A stretch of 64,000 nt of DNA from Roseovarius atlanticus (GTDB lineage: Bacteria > Pseudomonadota > Alphaproteobacteria > Rhodobacterales > Rhodobacteraceae), in contig NZ_LAXJ01000006.1 in assembly GCF_001441615.1 (NCBI RefSeq), forward strand, positions 1 through 64,000, read 5' to 3'. Both the position numbers and the translations under genes were made by a program. Of this stretch, positions 47,235-55,385 are shown piece by piece (position 1 is the first letter of the stretch; each line of letters opens with the position of its first letter). Under the pieces are notes generated by a model. It was given only the letters and a program-made list of their open reading frames with translations, had not been told where the DNA came from and searched no databases.

Positions 47235-47402
47235 GTGCTGAGCAAGATCGCCCTCATATTCCTGGCCTTCATCGCCGTGCTGGCGATGTTCGGACGCCTG
47301 CGCTTTCCCGGACAGAAGAGGCTGGAGTCGGCCCGCTGCCCGCATTGCAAACGGTTCCGCATCGGCAAGGGGCCGTGCCAGTGCCGGGAGGGCAAATCCT
47401 GA
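47235..47402 (+). CDS. Small membrane-anchored zinc-ribbon-like protein
   Basis: 55 residues from a GTG just after the peptidase gene. One N-terminal membrane segment (LSKIALIFLAFIAVLAMFG) is followed by a basic stretch and four Cys: CPHCKRFRIGKGPCQC. Its stop overlaps the start of the antiporter gene (ATGA-type), so it is translated as part of a peptidase-zinc protein-antiporter operon. Too short for easy family assignment. The coding call rests on the overlap, hydrophobic segment and Cys pattern. Confidence 0.65.
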   Translation: MLSKIALIFLAFIAVLAMFGRLRFPGQKRLESARCPHCKRFRIGKGPCQCREGKS

Positions 47403-48358
47403 TGTGGCCATGGCTGATGTCGGGGCTGGGGCTGTTGATCCTGCTTCTGGCCGGGGATGCGCTGGTGAAGGGCGCGGTGAACCTGAGCCTGCGTGTGGGC
47501 ATCCCCGCGCTGATCGTCAGCCTGACCATCGTGGCCTTCGGCACCTCGGCGCCGGAACTGCTGATCTCGGTGAACGCGGTGCTGGAGAACAAGCCGGGGC
47601 TGGCGCTGGGCAACGTGATCGGGTCGAACACGGCGAACATCCTGCTGGTGCTGGGGGTGCCGGCGCTGTTGTCGGTGCTGCACACCTCGGGGTGTAACAC
47701 GCGCAAGACGTATCTGTTCATGATCGGCGCGACCGTGGTGTTCATCGGGCTGGCGTTCCGGGGACCGTTCGACATGCTGGCCGGCGCGGTTCTGCTGGCC
47801 TGTCTGGGCCTGGTGCTGGCCGATGCGTTCCGGGATGCGCGGAACCATCGGCGCGCGTGCCGGAATGCGGAAACGGAGGAAGAGGACGAGGTCGAGGGCG
47901 CGGACCCCGACATGCCGTGGTGGCAGATCTTCGTCTTCCTAGCGCTGGGGCTTGTGGGGCTGCCGCTGGGTGCGGACCTTTTGGTGGATAACGCGTCGAT
48001 CATCGCGCGGGAGTTCGGTGTCAGTGACGCGGTGATCGGCCTGACGCTGGTGGCGCTGGGCACGTCCCTGCCGGAGCTGGCGACGACGGTGATGGCGGCG
48101 CTGCGCAAGCAGGCGGACGTGGCGCTGGGCAACGTCATCGGGTCGAACATGTTCAACCTGCTGGCCATCATCGGGATCACGTCCTTTGTCGGGACGATTC
48201 CGGTCGACCCGGAGTTCCTGGAATTCGACCTGTGGGTGATGTTGGCGGCCTCGCTGCTGCTGATCCCGTTCGTGTTCCTGGGCCGGGATATCACCCGGCT
48301 GTGGGGCATCGCCTTGACCGTGCTTTACGTGATCTATGTCTTGGTCGTGTTGAGCTGA
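47402..48358 (+). CDS. CaCA-family sodium/calcium antiporter (YrbG-like)
   Basis: 318 residues with about ten membrane segments in two inverted halves. The alpha-repeat motifs are visible: IVSLTIVAFGTSAPELLISVNAVLENKPGLALGNVIGSNTANILLVLG in the first half and VIGLTLVALGTSLPELATTVMAALRKQADVALGNVIGSNMFNLLAIIG in the second, with the G(T)S-x-PE core that binds cations. An acidic cytosolic loop (ETEEEDEVEGADPDMP) separates them. Exchanges Ca2+ against Na+ or H+. The ATG at 47402 overlaps the preceding stop. Confidence 0.94.
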   Translation: MWPWLMSGLGLLILLLAGDALVKGAVNLSLRVGIPALIVSLTIVAFGTSAPELLISVNAVLENKPGLALGNVIGSNTANILLVLGVPALLSVLHTSGCNTRKTYLFMIGATVVFIGLAFRGPFDMLAGAVLLACLGLVLADAFRDARNHRRACRNAETEEEDEVEGADPDMPWWQIFVFLALGLVGLPLGADLLVDNASIIAREFGVSDAVIGLTLVALGTSLPELATTVMAALRKQADVALGNVIGSNMFNLLAIIGITSFVGTIPVDPEFLEFDLWVMLAASLLLIPFVFLGRDITRLWGIALTVLYVIYVLVVLS

Positions 48359-48373
48359 ACGGAGCCACCCGGC

Positions 48374-49174
48374 ATGACCGAAGATACGAACACCCGCCGC
48401 GCCCTCGTGACCGGAGGCGGCAAGCGCCTTGGGCGGGCGATGGCGTTGTACCTGGGCGCGCGCGGTTATGACGTGGCGGTACATTACGGCGGGTCGGCGG
48501 ATGCCGCCGAGGAAACCGCGGGAGAGATCGAGGGCAAGGGCCGGAAGGCCGTGACCGTGCAGGCGGACCTGCTGGACGAGGACGCGGTGCAGGCGTTGGT
48601 GCCCGAGGCGGCGGCGCGGCTGGGCGGGCCGGTGCATGTGCTGGTGAACAACGCGTCAATATTCGAGGACGAGACGTACGAGACCGCGACGCGGCAAAGC
48701 TGGGACCGGCACATCGAGTCGAACCTGCGCGCGCCCTTCGCGCTGACGCAAGGATTGGCGGCGCAGGTGCCGGAGCCGGTGAAGGACGAGAACGGCGAGC
48801 CGGTGGCGCAGGGGCTGGTGGTGAACATGATCGACCAGCGGGTGCGCAAGCTGACGCCCTATTTCGCCAGCTACACGATCGCCAAGTCGGGGCTGTGGAC
48901 CATGACGCGCACCGCCGCGCAGGCCTTGGCCCCGCGCGTGCGGGTGAACGGGATCGGGCCGGGGCCGACGCTGAAGAGCACCGAGCAGAGCGAAGAGCAG
49001 TTCTTTGACCAGAGGGCGCGGACGATTCTGAAGCGGGGCGTGAACCCCGAGGATATCACCGCCGCGCTGGGCTATTTCCTGGAAGCGAAGGCGGTGACCG
49101 GGCAGCTGATTTGCGTCGATGGCGGGCAGCATCTGGCGTGGCAGACACCGGATGTTCTGGGCGTTGATGTATAG
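48374..49174 (+). CDS. SDR oxidoreductase, pteridine-reductase-like
   Basis: 266 residues. The cofactor motif is ALVTGGGKRLGRAMALYLGARGYDVAVHYGGSAD; the TGxxxRxG form with Arg is typical of pteridine reductases and FolM (NADPH-dependent reduction of dihydrobiopterin or dihydrofolate). NNASIFED, a region around MIDQRVRKLTPYFASYTIAKSGLWTMTRTAAQAL with the Tyr-x3-Lys pair, and the C-terminal VTGQLICVDGGQHLAWQ follow. Substrate assignment is from the motif only. It precedes the AT-rich island and uvrC. Confidence 0.86.
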   Translation: MTEDTNTRRALVTGGGKRLGRAMALYLGARGYDVAVHYGGSADAAEETAGEIEGKGRKAVTVQADLLDEDAVQALVPEAAARLGGPVHVLVNNASIFEDETYETATRQSWDRHIESNLRAPFALTQGLAAQVPEPVKDENGEPVAQGLVVNMIDQRVRKLTPYFASYTIAKSGLWTMTRTAAQALAPRVRVNGIGPGPTLKSTEQSEEQFFDQRARTILKRGVNPEDITAALGYFLEAKAVTGQLICVDGGQHLAWQTPDVLGVDV

Positions 49175-49209
49175 ACGTTGCGTCAACTTGTTCACCGCGC
49201 GCAGGGCGG

Positions 49210-49487
49210 TTACCGAAGCGTTACAAAAGTTTTAATGTTTTCATATATTTGGGATACCACGGATTTTTTATCATTAAGAAACAACGTCTTAGTTTTTCGC
49301 CTATTTTTTAAGCAACTTAACGAAGCAGGCCGAAAACAACGAAAAAATCCGGGTAACCGAAACTTGTCCGCAGAGTTATCCACACGATCCGTGGAGATGT
49401 TTCCTATTGCGGCGTGTGTGCTAATCATTGCAGCCCACGCGCAGAATCACGACCAGAGCAAATGACAGGCGAATCGAATCACGAATC
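49210..49487. promoter_or_regulatory. AT-rich island with tandem DnaA boxes and clustered GAATC sites
   Basis: 49215-49345 is strikingly AT-rich for this genome and includes TTAAGCAACTTAA (49308-49320). Two boxes follow in the same orientation: TTGTCCGCA (49364-49372, two mismatches) and TTATCCACA (49376-49384, perfect DnaA box). Four CcrM-type GAATC sites lie at 49444, 49471, 49476 and 49483, three of them in the first uvrC codons. No gene occurs here. The set resembles a DnaA-controlled promoter or an origin-like region. Confidence 0.6.
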
Positions 49488-51345
49488 AGGCCGCGAGGCC
49501 TCGCCCGAAACCGGGCATAAGGTGATCCAGTCGTACCTGAAGACCCTGGACGGCTCGCCCGGGGTTTACCGGATGCTGGGGGCGCAATCGCAGGTTCTTT
49601 ACGTCGGCAAGGCGCGCAACCTGAAGGCGCGGGTGTCGAGCTATTCGCGGCCCACGGGGCACACGCCGCGGATCGCGCGGATGATCGCGGAGACGGCCTC
49701 GATGATGTTTCTGACGACGGCGACCGAGACCGAGGCGCTGCTGCTGGAGCAGAACCTGATCAAGCAGCTGAAGCCGCGGTACAATGTGCTGTTGCGCGAC
49801 GACAAGTCGTTCCCGAATATCCTGGTGACTGGCCACGACTTTCCGATGATCAAGAAACATCGCGGCGCGAAGAAGGAGAAGGGGCAGTATTATGGCCCCT
49901 TTGCCAGCGCGGGGGCGGTGAACCGGACGCTGGGGCAGTTGCAGCGGGTGTTCCAGCTGCGCAATTGCAGCGATACGCAGTTCGAGAGCCGCACGCGGCC
50001 CTGCCTGCAATACCAGATCAAGCGCTGCACCGCGCCGTGCGTGGGGTATATCAGCAAGGCGGAGTATGCGGCGCAGGTCCGGGACGCGCAGCGCTACCTG
50101 TCGGGGCGGTCGACCGAGATACAGGAGAAGCTGGCCGCCGACATGCAGGAGGCCAGCGCGGCGATGGAGTTCGAGCGCGCCGCGGCGTTACGCGACCGGA
50201 TCAAGGCGCTGACCCAGGTGCAGACGGCGCAGGGGATCAACCCGCGCACGGTGGGCGAGGCGGACCTGGTGGCGCTGCACCTGGAGAAGGGACAGGCCTG
50301 CGTGCAGGTGTTCTTCATCCGCGCGGGGCAGAATTGGGGGAACAAGGATTTCTATCCGCGCGTGGGCGCGGACGTGGCCGAGGCGGAGGTGCTGGAGGCG
50401 TTCCTGGGGCAGTTCTATGACACCAAGGACCCGGCGCGGCAGATCATCCTGAGCCACGAGATCGAAAGCCCCGACCTGATGGCCGAGGCGCTGACCGGCA
50501 AGCTGGGACGCAAGGTGGCATTGCTGGTGCCGCAGAAGGGCGAAAAGGCCGAGCTGGTCGAGGCGGCGTTGCGCAATGCGCGCGAGAGCCTGGCGCGGAA
50601 GATGAGCGAGAGTGCGACGCAGGCCAAGCTGCTGAAGGGCGTGGCGGAGGCGTTCGACCTGCCGGGCCCGCCGGAGCGGATCGAGGTTTACGACAACAGC
50701 CACATCCAGGGCGCGCATGCGGTGGGCGCAATGATCGTGGCGGGGCCCGAGGGACTGATGAAGAACCAGTACCGCAAGTTCAACATTCGGGGCGACGAGC
50801 TGACTCCCGGGGACGATTTCGGGATGATGAAAGAGGTCCTGACCCGGCGGCTGAAGCGGTTGATCAAGGAGGATCCGGACCGGGACAAGGGGCTGTGGCC
50901 GGACCTTCTGTTGATCGACGGCGGGCAGGGACAGGTGAGCGCCGTGCATTCGATCATGCAGGAGATGGGCGTGCGCGACCTGCCGATGGTGGGCGTGGCC
51001 AAGGGGCTGGACCGGGATGCCGGCAAGGAAGAGTTCCACCGGATGGGCAAGCGGCCCATGGCCCTGCGCCACAACGATCCGGTCCTGTATTTCATCCAGC
51101 GGCTGCGGGACGAGGCGCACAGGTTCGCCATCGGCACGCACCGTGCCAAGCGGACCAAGGCGGTGAGTGCCTCGCCGCTGGACGAGATCGCCGGTGTCGG
51201 CGCGGCGCGCAAGCGCGCGCTCCTGGCGCATTTCGGGTCCGCGAAGGCGGTGAGCCGCGCGAACCTTGCGGATCTGAAGGCGGTCGAGGGCGTGTCGGCG
51301 GCGCTGGCGCAGAAGGTTTACGACCACTTCCACGAGAAGGGCTGA
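49462..51345 (+). CDS. uvrC: UvrABC system subunit C (excinuclease)
   Basis: 627 residues. GIY-YIG nuclease domain [45 protein letters not shown] (about 30-75), UVR domain [27 protein letters not shown], the RNase H-like nuclease core ([36 protein letters not shown], then [13 protein letters not shown]) and C-terminal helix-hairpin-helix repeats ([40 protein letters not shown]). Makes both incisions in nucleotide excision repair. The ATG at 49462 opens a sequence ([15 protein letters not shown]) typical for relatives; an earlier in-frame start would run into the AT-rich island. Confidence 0.96.
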   Translation: MTGESNHESGREASPETGHKVIQSYLKTLDGSPGVYRMLGAQSQVLYVGKARNLKARVSSYSRPTGHTPRIARMIAETASMMFLTTATETEALLLEQNLIKQLKPRYNVLLRDDKSFPNILVTGHDFPMIKKHRGAKKEKGQYYGPFASAGAVNRTLGQLQRVFQLRNCSDTQFESRTRPCLQYQIKRCTAPCVGYISKAEYAAQVRDAQRYLSGRSTEIQEKLAADMQEASAAMEFERAAALRDRIKALTQVQTAQGINPRTVGEADLVALHLEKGQACVQVFFIRAGQNWGNKDFYPRVGADVAEAEVLEAFLGQFYDTKDPARQIILSHEIESPDLMAEALTGKLGRKVALLVPQKGEKAELVEAALRNARESLARKMSESATQAKLLKGVAEAFDLPGPPERIEVYDNSHIQGAHAVGAMIVAGPEGLMKNQYRKFNIRGDELTPGDDFGMMKEVLTRRLKRLIKEDPDRDKGLWPDLLLIDGGQGQVSAVHSIMQEMGVRDLPMVGVAKGLDRDAGKEEFHRMGKRPMALRHNDPVLYFIQRLRDEAHRFAIGTHRAKRTKAVSASPLDEIAGVGAARKRALLAHFGSAKAVSRANLADLKAVEGVSAALAQKVYDHFHEKG

Positions 51346-51416
51346 GGGGCTGGCCGGGATTGATGGGCCAGCCCCTCGCGCTACAGGTTTGATGCGAGTG
51401 GCCAGCCCCTCGCGCT
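51344..51416 (+). terminator. uvrC terminator hairpin with a duplicated arm
   Basis: GAGGGGCTGGCC (51344-51355), starting in the uvrC stop codon, pairs with GGCCAGCCCCTC (51366-51377). The 17-bp GGCCAGCCCCTCGCGCT is repeated at 51400-51416, so two alternative right arms compete for one left arm. Confidence 0.7.
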
Positions 51417-51507
51417 CCCCGGAGTATTCGCCGCAAGAAAAAGCACGGCGCCGGGTTGTGGGATTCGGGGCTTTCGGACGGGGGCGGTTCGCACTAGATA
51501 CAAACGC

Positions 51508-52167
51508 ATGACGTGGAATATTCCCAACGTGTTGACCGTGCTGAGGCTGCTGGCGGCGCCGGCGGTGGCGGTGATGTTTCTGTACTTTCACCGGCCCTGG
51601 GCGGATTGGTTCGCGCTGGTGCTGTTCGTGAGCGCGGCGGTGACCGACTGGTTCGACGGCTATCTGGCGCGGTTGTGGAAGCAGACCACCAAGCTGGGCA
51701 CGATGCTGGACCCGATCGCCGACAAGGCGATGGTGGTGATCGCGCTGGCGGTGATCCTGGGCTATTCGTCGATGTCGCCGTGGCTGGTCCTGCCGGCGAC
51801 GATGATCCTGTTTCGCGAAGTGTTCGTGTCGGGCCTGCGGGAATACCTGGGCGACACGGCGGGGACACTCAAAGTGACCAAGCTGGCCAAGTGGAAGACC
51901 ACGTTGCAGATGGTGGCGATTGCGGTGCTGTTCGCGCAGGGCGTTTTCGAGCATTATTTTGGCATGTCGTCCATGGGGATGGACGAGGCGCTGGTGGCCG
52001 ATGTGCTGGCTGGCGAGGAAGAGGACCTGATGGGGCTGCGGTGGAAGTTCCAGGGCATGGTGATCGCGTCGCACGCGGGGCTGTGGCTGCTGTGGATTGC
52101 CGCGGCGCTGACGCTGATCACGGGTGTCGACTACTTCCGCAAGGCGACGCCGTATCTGAGGGATTGA
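51508..52167 (+). CDS. pgsA: CDP-diacylglycerol-glycerol-3-phosphate 3-phosphatidyltransferase PgsA
   Basis: 219 residues. The CDP-alcohol phosphotransferase motif is complete in VTDWFDGYLARLWKQTTKLGTMLDPIADK (D-G-x2-A-R-x8-G-x3-D-x3-D). Four to five membrane segments surround it. It makes phosphatidylglycerolphosphate, the committed step to phosphatidylglycerol and cardiolipin. An acidic insertion (DVLAGEEEDLMGLRWK) between the last two membrane segments is longer than usual. Followed after 3 bp by moaD. Confidence 0.94.
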   Translation: MTWNIPNVLTVLRLLAAPAVAVMFLYFHRPWADWFALVLFVSAAVTDWFDGYLARLWKQTTKLGTMLDPIADKAMVVIALAVILGYSSMSPWLVLPATMILFREVFVSGLREYLGDTAGTLKVTKLAKWKTTLQMVAIAVLFAQGVFEHYFGMSSMGMDEALVADVLAGEEEDLMGLRWKFQGMVIASHAGLWLLWIAAALTLITGVDYFRKATPYLRD

Positions 52168-52170
52168 GCG

Positions 52171-52416
52171 ATGGACGTTTTGTATTTCGCCTGGGTCCGC
52201 GAACGGATCGGGCGCCCCAAGGACACGGTTGAGACCGGCGCCGCGACGGTACGTGATCTGGTCGAGGAGCTACGGGCGCGTGAGGCGCGCTACGAGATGG
52301 CGTTTGCCGATCTGGACGCGCTGCGCGTGGCGGTGGACCAGGAACTGGCGGACTTCGACGCGCCGCTGGCGGGCGTGCGCGAGGTGGCGTTCTTTCCGCC
52401 CATGACAGGGGGCTGA
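52171..52416 (+). CDS. moaD: Molybdopterin synthase small subunit MoaD
   Basis: 81 residues, ubiquitin-like fold. Begins MDVLYFAWVRERIGRPKDTVE and ends FPPMTGG; the C-terminal Gly-Gly is activated and thiocarboxylated to donate sulfur to precursor Z. The family size and end are exact. It is 3 bp after pgsA and 4 bp before moaE, so all three are likely one transcript. Confidence 0.95.
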   Translation: MDVLYFAWVRERIGRPKDTVETGAATVRDLVEELRAREARYEMAFADLDALRVAVDQELADFDAPLAGVREVAFFPPMTGG

Positions 52417-52420
52417 GGGC

Positions 52421-52861
52421 TTGGATATCCGGGTGCAGGACGCGGCGTTCGACCTTGGCGCGGAGGTGAATGGCTTTGCCGCGCGGCAGACCGGCATGGG
52501 CGCTGTCGTCAGCTTTACCGGGATCGTGCGGGATATCGCGCCGGGGCTGGAGGCGATGCAGATCGAGCATTACCCGGGCATGACGGAAAAGGCGCTGGCC
52601 GGTATCGCCGAGGAGGCGCAAAGGCGCTGGAGCCTGGGCGATGTGCTGGTCATCCATCGGTTCGGGGCGTTGCAACCGGACGAGATGATCATGATGGTCG
52701 CCACGTCCTCGCCCCACCGGGCGGATGCCTTCCAGGCGGCGGAGTTCCTGATGGATTACCTGAAATCGCGGGCCCCTTTCTGGAAGAAGGAAGTGACGCG
52801 GGAAGGGGCCGATTGGGTGGATGCCAAGGACGAAGACGAGGACGCGCTGGGTCGCTGGTGA
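52421..52861 (+). CDS. moaE: Molybdopterin synthase catalytic subunit MoaE
   Basis: 146 residues from a TTG start (no better start in frame; a GAGGGC precedes it). Family blocks: VVSFTGIVRD near residue 30, IEHYPGMTEKALAGIAEEAQRRWSLGDVLVIHRFGALQPDEMIMMVATSSPHRADAFQAAEFLMDYLKSRAPFWKKEV, which includes the HRxG and the catalytic Lys pair near FWKKE. Together with MoaD it forms molybdopterin synthase. Adjacent to moaD as in many Rhodobacteraceae. Confidence 0.95.
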   Translation: MDIRVQDAAFDLGAEVNGFAARQTGMGAVVSFTGIVRDIAPGLEAMQIEHYPGMTEKALAGIAEEAQRRWSLGDVLVIHRFGALQPDEMIMMVATSSPHRADAFQAAEFLMDYLKSRAPFWKKEVTREGADWVDAKDEDEDALGRW

Positions 52862-52933
52862 CGCAAGGTTCGCGTTGACCGGATTGTGGCTAGCGTCAAG
52901 AGATATGCAGGTCGAACAGAGGCGCGTCATTCC

Positions 52934-53224
52934 ATGAACGAGATCATCCAGAGCTATGTCGAAACGCTGGACCCCAAGGCGAAGGGCACCATTCGGGGCA
53001 CCGCGAAGCTGGTGATCGAGGGCGCGGGCAGCGTGATGCTGGACGAGACCGGCGCGCGGGCGGGCGACGAAGACGCCGACGTGGTGCTGATGGCCAGCGA
53101 CGCGGTCTTTCGCAACATCCTGTCGGGCGAGCAGAACCCGGTGATGGCCTATATGTCGGGAAAGCTGAAGGTCGAGGGCAACGCGCAGCGGGCGCTAAAG
53201 GTCAGCGGGATCCTGACGGGGTAG
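52934..53224 (+). CDS. SCP2 sterol-carrier-domain protein
   Basis: 96 residues, a single SCP2 domain: KAKGTIRGTAKLVIEGAGSVMLDETGAR, then DVVLMASDAVFRNILSGEQNPVMAYMSGKLKVEGNAQRALKVSGILTG, the latter strongly conserved. Bacterial SCP2 proteins bind lipids or acyl-CoAs and may aid fatty-acid handling. The ATG at 52934 begins at the normal place; a longer frame upstream has no ribosome site. It stands 72 bp after moaE and may have its own promoter. Confidence 0.88.
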   Translation: MNEIIQSYVETLDPKAKGTIRGTAKLVIEGAGSVMLDETGARAGDEDADVVLMASDAVFRNILSGEQNPVMAYMSGKLKVEGNAQRALKVSGILTG

Positions 53225-53299
53225 CCACAGTCCCGAAACAACCTGAGCGGCGCCTCCTCGGGCGTATGGGCCGGAACTGCGTGGCTCTTTCAAAGAATC

Positions 53300-53327
53300 G
53301 TGACAAAATTGTAAACCGTGCTAGCAT
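53300..53327 (+). promoter_or_regulatory. Possible promoter of the small protein gene at 53354
   Basis: GTGACA (53300-53305) and TAGCAT (53322-53327) are separated by 16 bp. A transcript start near 53334 would leave a very short leader with GGAGGGAG. Confidence 0.4.
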
Positions 53328-53353
53328 TTACCTCTCTGGAGGGAGTTTATGCG

Positions 53354-53650
53354 ATGGCAGTACCGGCACAGGTGACTTGGGCAAATACTTCGGCAAAGCC
53401 GGGGGCAGATATCCGGCAGCTTGGTGGATACGTGAAGAAATTCTTTGGCAAGTCGCCGTGGCAACTGAGGCCCGAAGACGCGATTGCGAGTATCGAGCAT
53501 GACGAGTGGCGGTTCTACGTCGAGCTGGATGGCGAGAAGGTCTGGCTGGAGGTCGAGGAAGACCCGCAGGGGCAGAAAAAGCTGAGCCTGTCGGGCGAAG
53601 TTCTGGCCGAAGAGGTATTCGGATCGCTGCCGGACACGCCGACGCAATAA
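53354..53650 (+). CDS. Small acidic protein of unknown function
   Basis: 98 residues. No family recognised. The sequence mixes a basic first half (KPGADIRQLGGYVKKFFGKSPWQLRPEDAI) and an acidic second half rich in strands (EWRFYVELDGEKVWLEVEEDPQGQKKLSLSGEVLAEEVFG). No signal peptide. The ATG at 53354 is preceded by GGAGGGAG at about 10 nt and by a good promoter. Typical codon use. Function cannot be inferred. Confidence 0.65.
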   Translation: MAVPAQVTWANTSAKPGADIRQLGGYVKKFFGKSPWQLRPEDAIASIEHDEWRFYVELDGEKVWLEVEEDPQGQKKLSLSGEVLAEEVFGSLPDTPTQ

Positions 53651-53944
53651 CCATCGTGGTTTCTGCCGGCGCGGCCCGTGGTTGCAGAGCTTGTCGCGCT
53701 TGACCGGGTCCGGTGAACCGGCGTTGACGTGGCGCGGGACGCGTCCGAGGAACTGGGGGACTCCCGCGGCATCCTCGTCAACCAGTGCGCCTGTCGGGCC
53801 GGTCGGGATCGACTGTTCGTGAGCATCCTGGCACTGCGGGCAAGCGCGTCTCGTGCCGAGGCCCCGGGCGGCCTTGCAGTGGTGGCCTATGGGGCTAAGT
53901 GACATCCGGTCTTACGTGACGATTGCAAACGATTAAAAGCGCCC
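53651..53944. other. 294-bp gap without recognised gene
   Basis: All six frames were considered. The longest reading (minus strand from 53905, with a CPQCQDAH stretch) runs antisense through the gene at 53354 and has no ribosome site of note. Small inverted repeats occur (GACCGGGTCCGGTGAACCGG near 53701), but no T-run. The gap might hold a decayed gene; nothing can be named. Confidence 0.4.
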
Positions 53945-55186
53945 ATGGACTCGGACTCCTTCTTCGCCTTGGACCCCTATCACATCGCGCTGGCCGTGAT
54001 CGGCTTGATCGTCATCAGCGCGCAATGGCTGCCGCGGCTTGTGTCCCGCGCAGAGCCGGTCTTTGCGCCGCTGATGATCCTGTTCGGGGCCGGGGCCGCG
54101 ATGCTGATACCCGCCGCGGCCTTCATGCCCGACCCGCGCGAAGCGCCGCTGCTTTGGGAGAGGATGAGCGAACTGGCCGTGATCGTGGCGCTGTTCGGGA
54201 CGGGGATGCGGATCGACACGATCAGCCCCTGGCGCAAATGGAGTCCGACGGCGCGGATGCTGGGCATTGCCATGCCGTTGACCATCGCCGCCGTGGCACT
54301 GCTTGGCGTCAGCCTGGAGGGCCTGACCGTGGCCGGGGCCATTCTGCTGGGGGCGGTCATCGCGCCCACCGATCCGGTGCTGGCCGCCGATGTGCAGGTC
54401 GGCCCGCCACAGGAAGGCCGGGAGCATCCCGTGCGCTTTACCCTGACGACGGAGGCGGGGCTGAACGACGGGCTGGCGTTTCCGTTCGTGTATCTGGGGC
54501 TTGTCGTGGCCGCCGAAGGCCTGAACCCGAGCGCATGGGCGCTGGACTGGCTGGTCTGGGACGTGGTCTATCGCATCGCTGTCGGAACCGTTGCCGGATG
54601 GGCCGGCGGCCGCGTTCTTGCGTTCGTGCTGTTCTCGGTGCCGCGGAACGCGCCGCTGGCCGACACGGGATCGGGGGTGCTGGCGCTGGCCGGGGTGCTG
54701 CTGTGCTATGGGTCGACGGAATTGCTGGAAGGTTACGGGTTCATCGCCGTCGCCGCGATGGGGCTGACCCTGCGGCGAGAGGAAAAGGACCACCGGTTTC
54801 ACCGGCGCCTGCATGATTTCACGGAATCGATCGAACACGCGCTGACCGCCCTGTTGCTGGTCGCGCTGGGGTCGGTCCTGCCGCTGGTGCTGGCCGACCT
54901 GACGTGGCGCCATGTGGTCATCGCGCTGGTCCTGATCCTGATCATCCGGCCCGTGTCGGGGTGGCTGAGCCTGATAGGGTCGCATATGCCGCACCGGGAC
55001 CGGGCGGTGGTGGCCGTCTACGGGGTGCGCGGGATCGGCTCGATCTATTACCTGTGCTACGCGATGACCCACATGGACTTTGTGAACGAGCGCGAGCTTT
55101 GGTCGCTGGTCGGGCTGGTCATCCTGCTGTCCACGATCCTGCACGGTTTCAGCGTGAACTGGGCGATGCGGAGGATCGAGGATTGA
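53945..55186 (+). CDS. CPA1-type sodium(potassium)/proton antiporter
   Basis: 413 residues with about twelve membrane segments. CPA1 hallmarks: LAVIVALFGTGMRIDTISPWRKW, then VAGAILLGAVIAPTDPVLAADVQVG, which carries the TDPV ion-binding region, and TTEAGLNDGLAFPFVYLGL (the second Asp, usually ND(G)). Late GVRGIGSIYYLCYA is the conserved Arg helix. There is no C-terminal regulatory domain, so it is the short NhaP-like form. It exchanges Na+ or K+ for H+. It sits between the unknown gap and the pnp leader. Confidence 0.9.
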   Translation: MDSDSFFALDPYHIALAVIGLIVISAQWLPRLVSRAEPVFAPLMILFGAGAAMLIPAAAFMPDPREAPLLWERMSELAVIVALFGTGMRIDTISPWRKWSPTARMLGIAMPLTIAAVALLGVSLEGLTVAGAILLGAVIAPTDPVLAADVQVGPPQEGREHPVRFTLTTEAGLNDGLAFPFVYLGLVVAAEGLNPSAWALDWLVWDVVYRIAVGTVAGWAGGRVLAFVLFSVPRNAPLADTGSGVLALAGVLLCYGSTELLEGYGFIAVAAMGLTLRREEKDHRFHRRLHDFTESIEHALTALLLVALGSVLPLVLADLTWRHVVIALVLILIIRPVSGWLSLIGSHMPHRDRAVVAVYGVRGIGSIYYLCYAMTHMDFVNERELWSLVGLVILLSTILHGFSVNWAMRRIED

Positions 55187-55311
55187 CGGCCCAGGCGGTG
55201 AACGATCGGGCCGGGACATCGCGGCTTTCAATTCGCACCAAACTGCTGTATGCGCGCACGTATCTGAAACGTGACGCCTTAGACCCCGGCGCATGAGATG
55301 ATGGAGGGGTC

Positions 55312-55369
55312 GGTGGCAATGGGGCCACCAATGTAACGGAGGACCCGGGATACGCCCGGGAGGGCCTCC
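55312..55369 (+). promoter_or_regulatory. pnp leader with two stem-loops
   Basis: Hairpin 1: GGTGGC (55312-55317) / GCCACC (55324-55329). Hairpin 2: GGAGG (55338-55342) and CCCGGG (55344-55349) with CCCGGG (55355-55360) and CCTCC (55365-55369). The second ends 16 nt before the pnp start. In enterobacteria a pnp leader hairpin is cut by RNase III for autoregulation; an equivalent role here is inferred from position. Confidence 0.55.
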
Positions 55370-55385
55370 AGCTAGGAAACGATAG

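Noticed and set aside
49210..49461. Chromosomal replication origin proper
   Set aside because: Only two DnaA boxes and no dnaA, parAB, gidA or hemE neighbours in the window; kept as an origin-like or regulatory region only.
50188..52074. 628-residue minus-strand frame opposite uvrC and pgsA
   Set aside because: Composition (His/Arg/Gln/Pro-rich) is that of an antisense frame; spans two real genes on the other strand.
53321..53905. 194-residue minus-strand protein with CPQCQDAH motif
   Set aside because: Most of it is antisense to the well-supported gene at 53354-53650, and no ribosome site or coupling supports it.
55187..55385. rpsO gene upstream of pnp
   Set aside because: No frame in this gap encodes an S15-like protein; the gap contains only the pnp leader.
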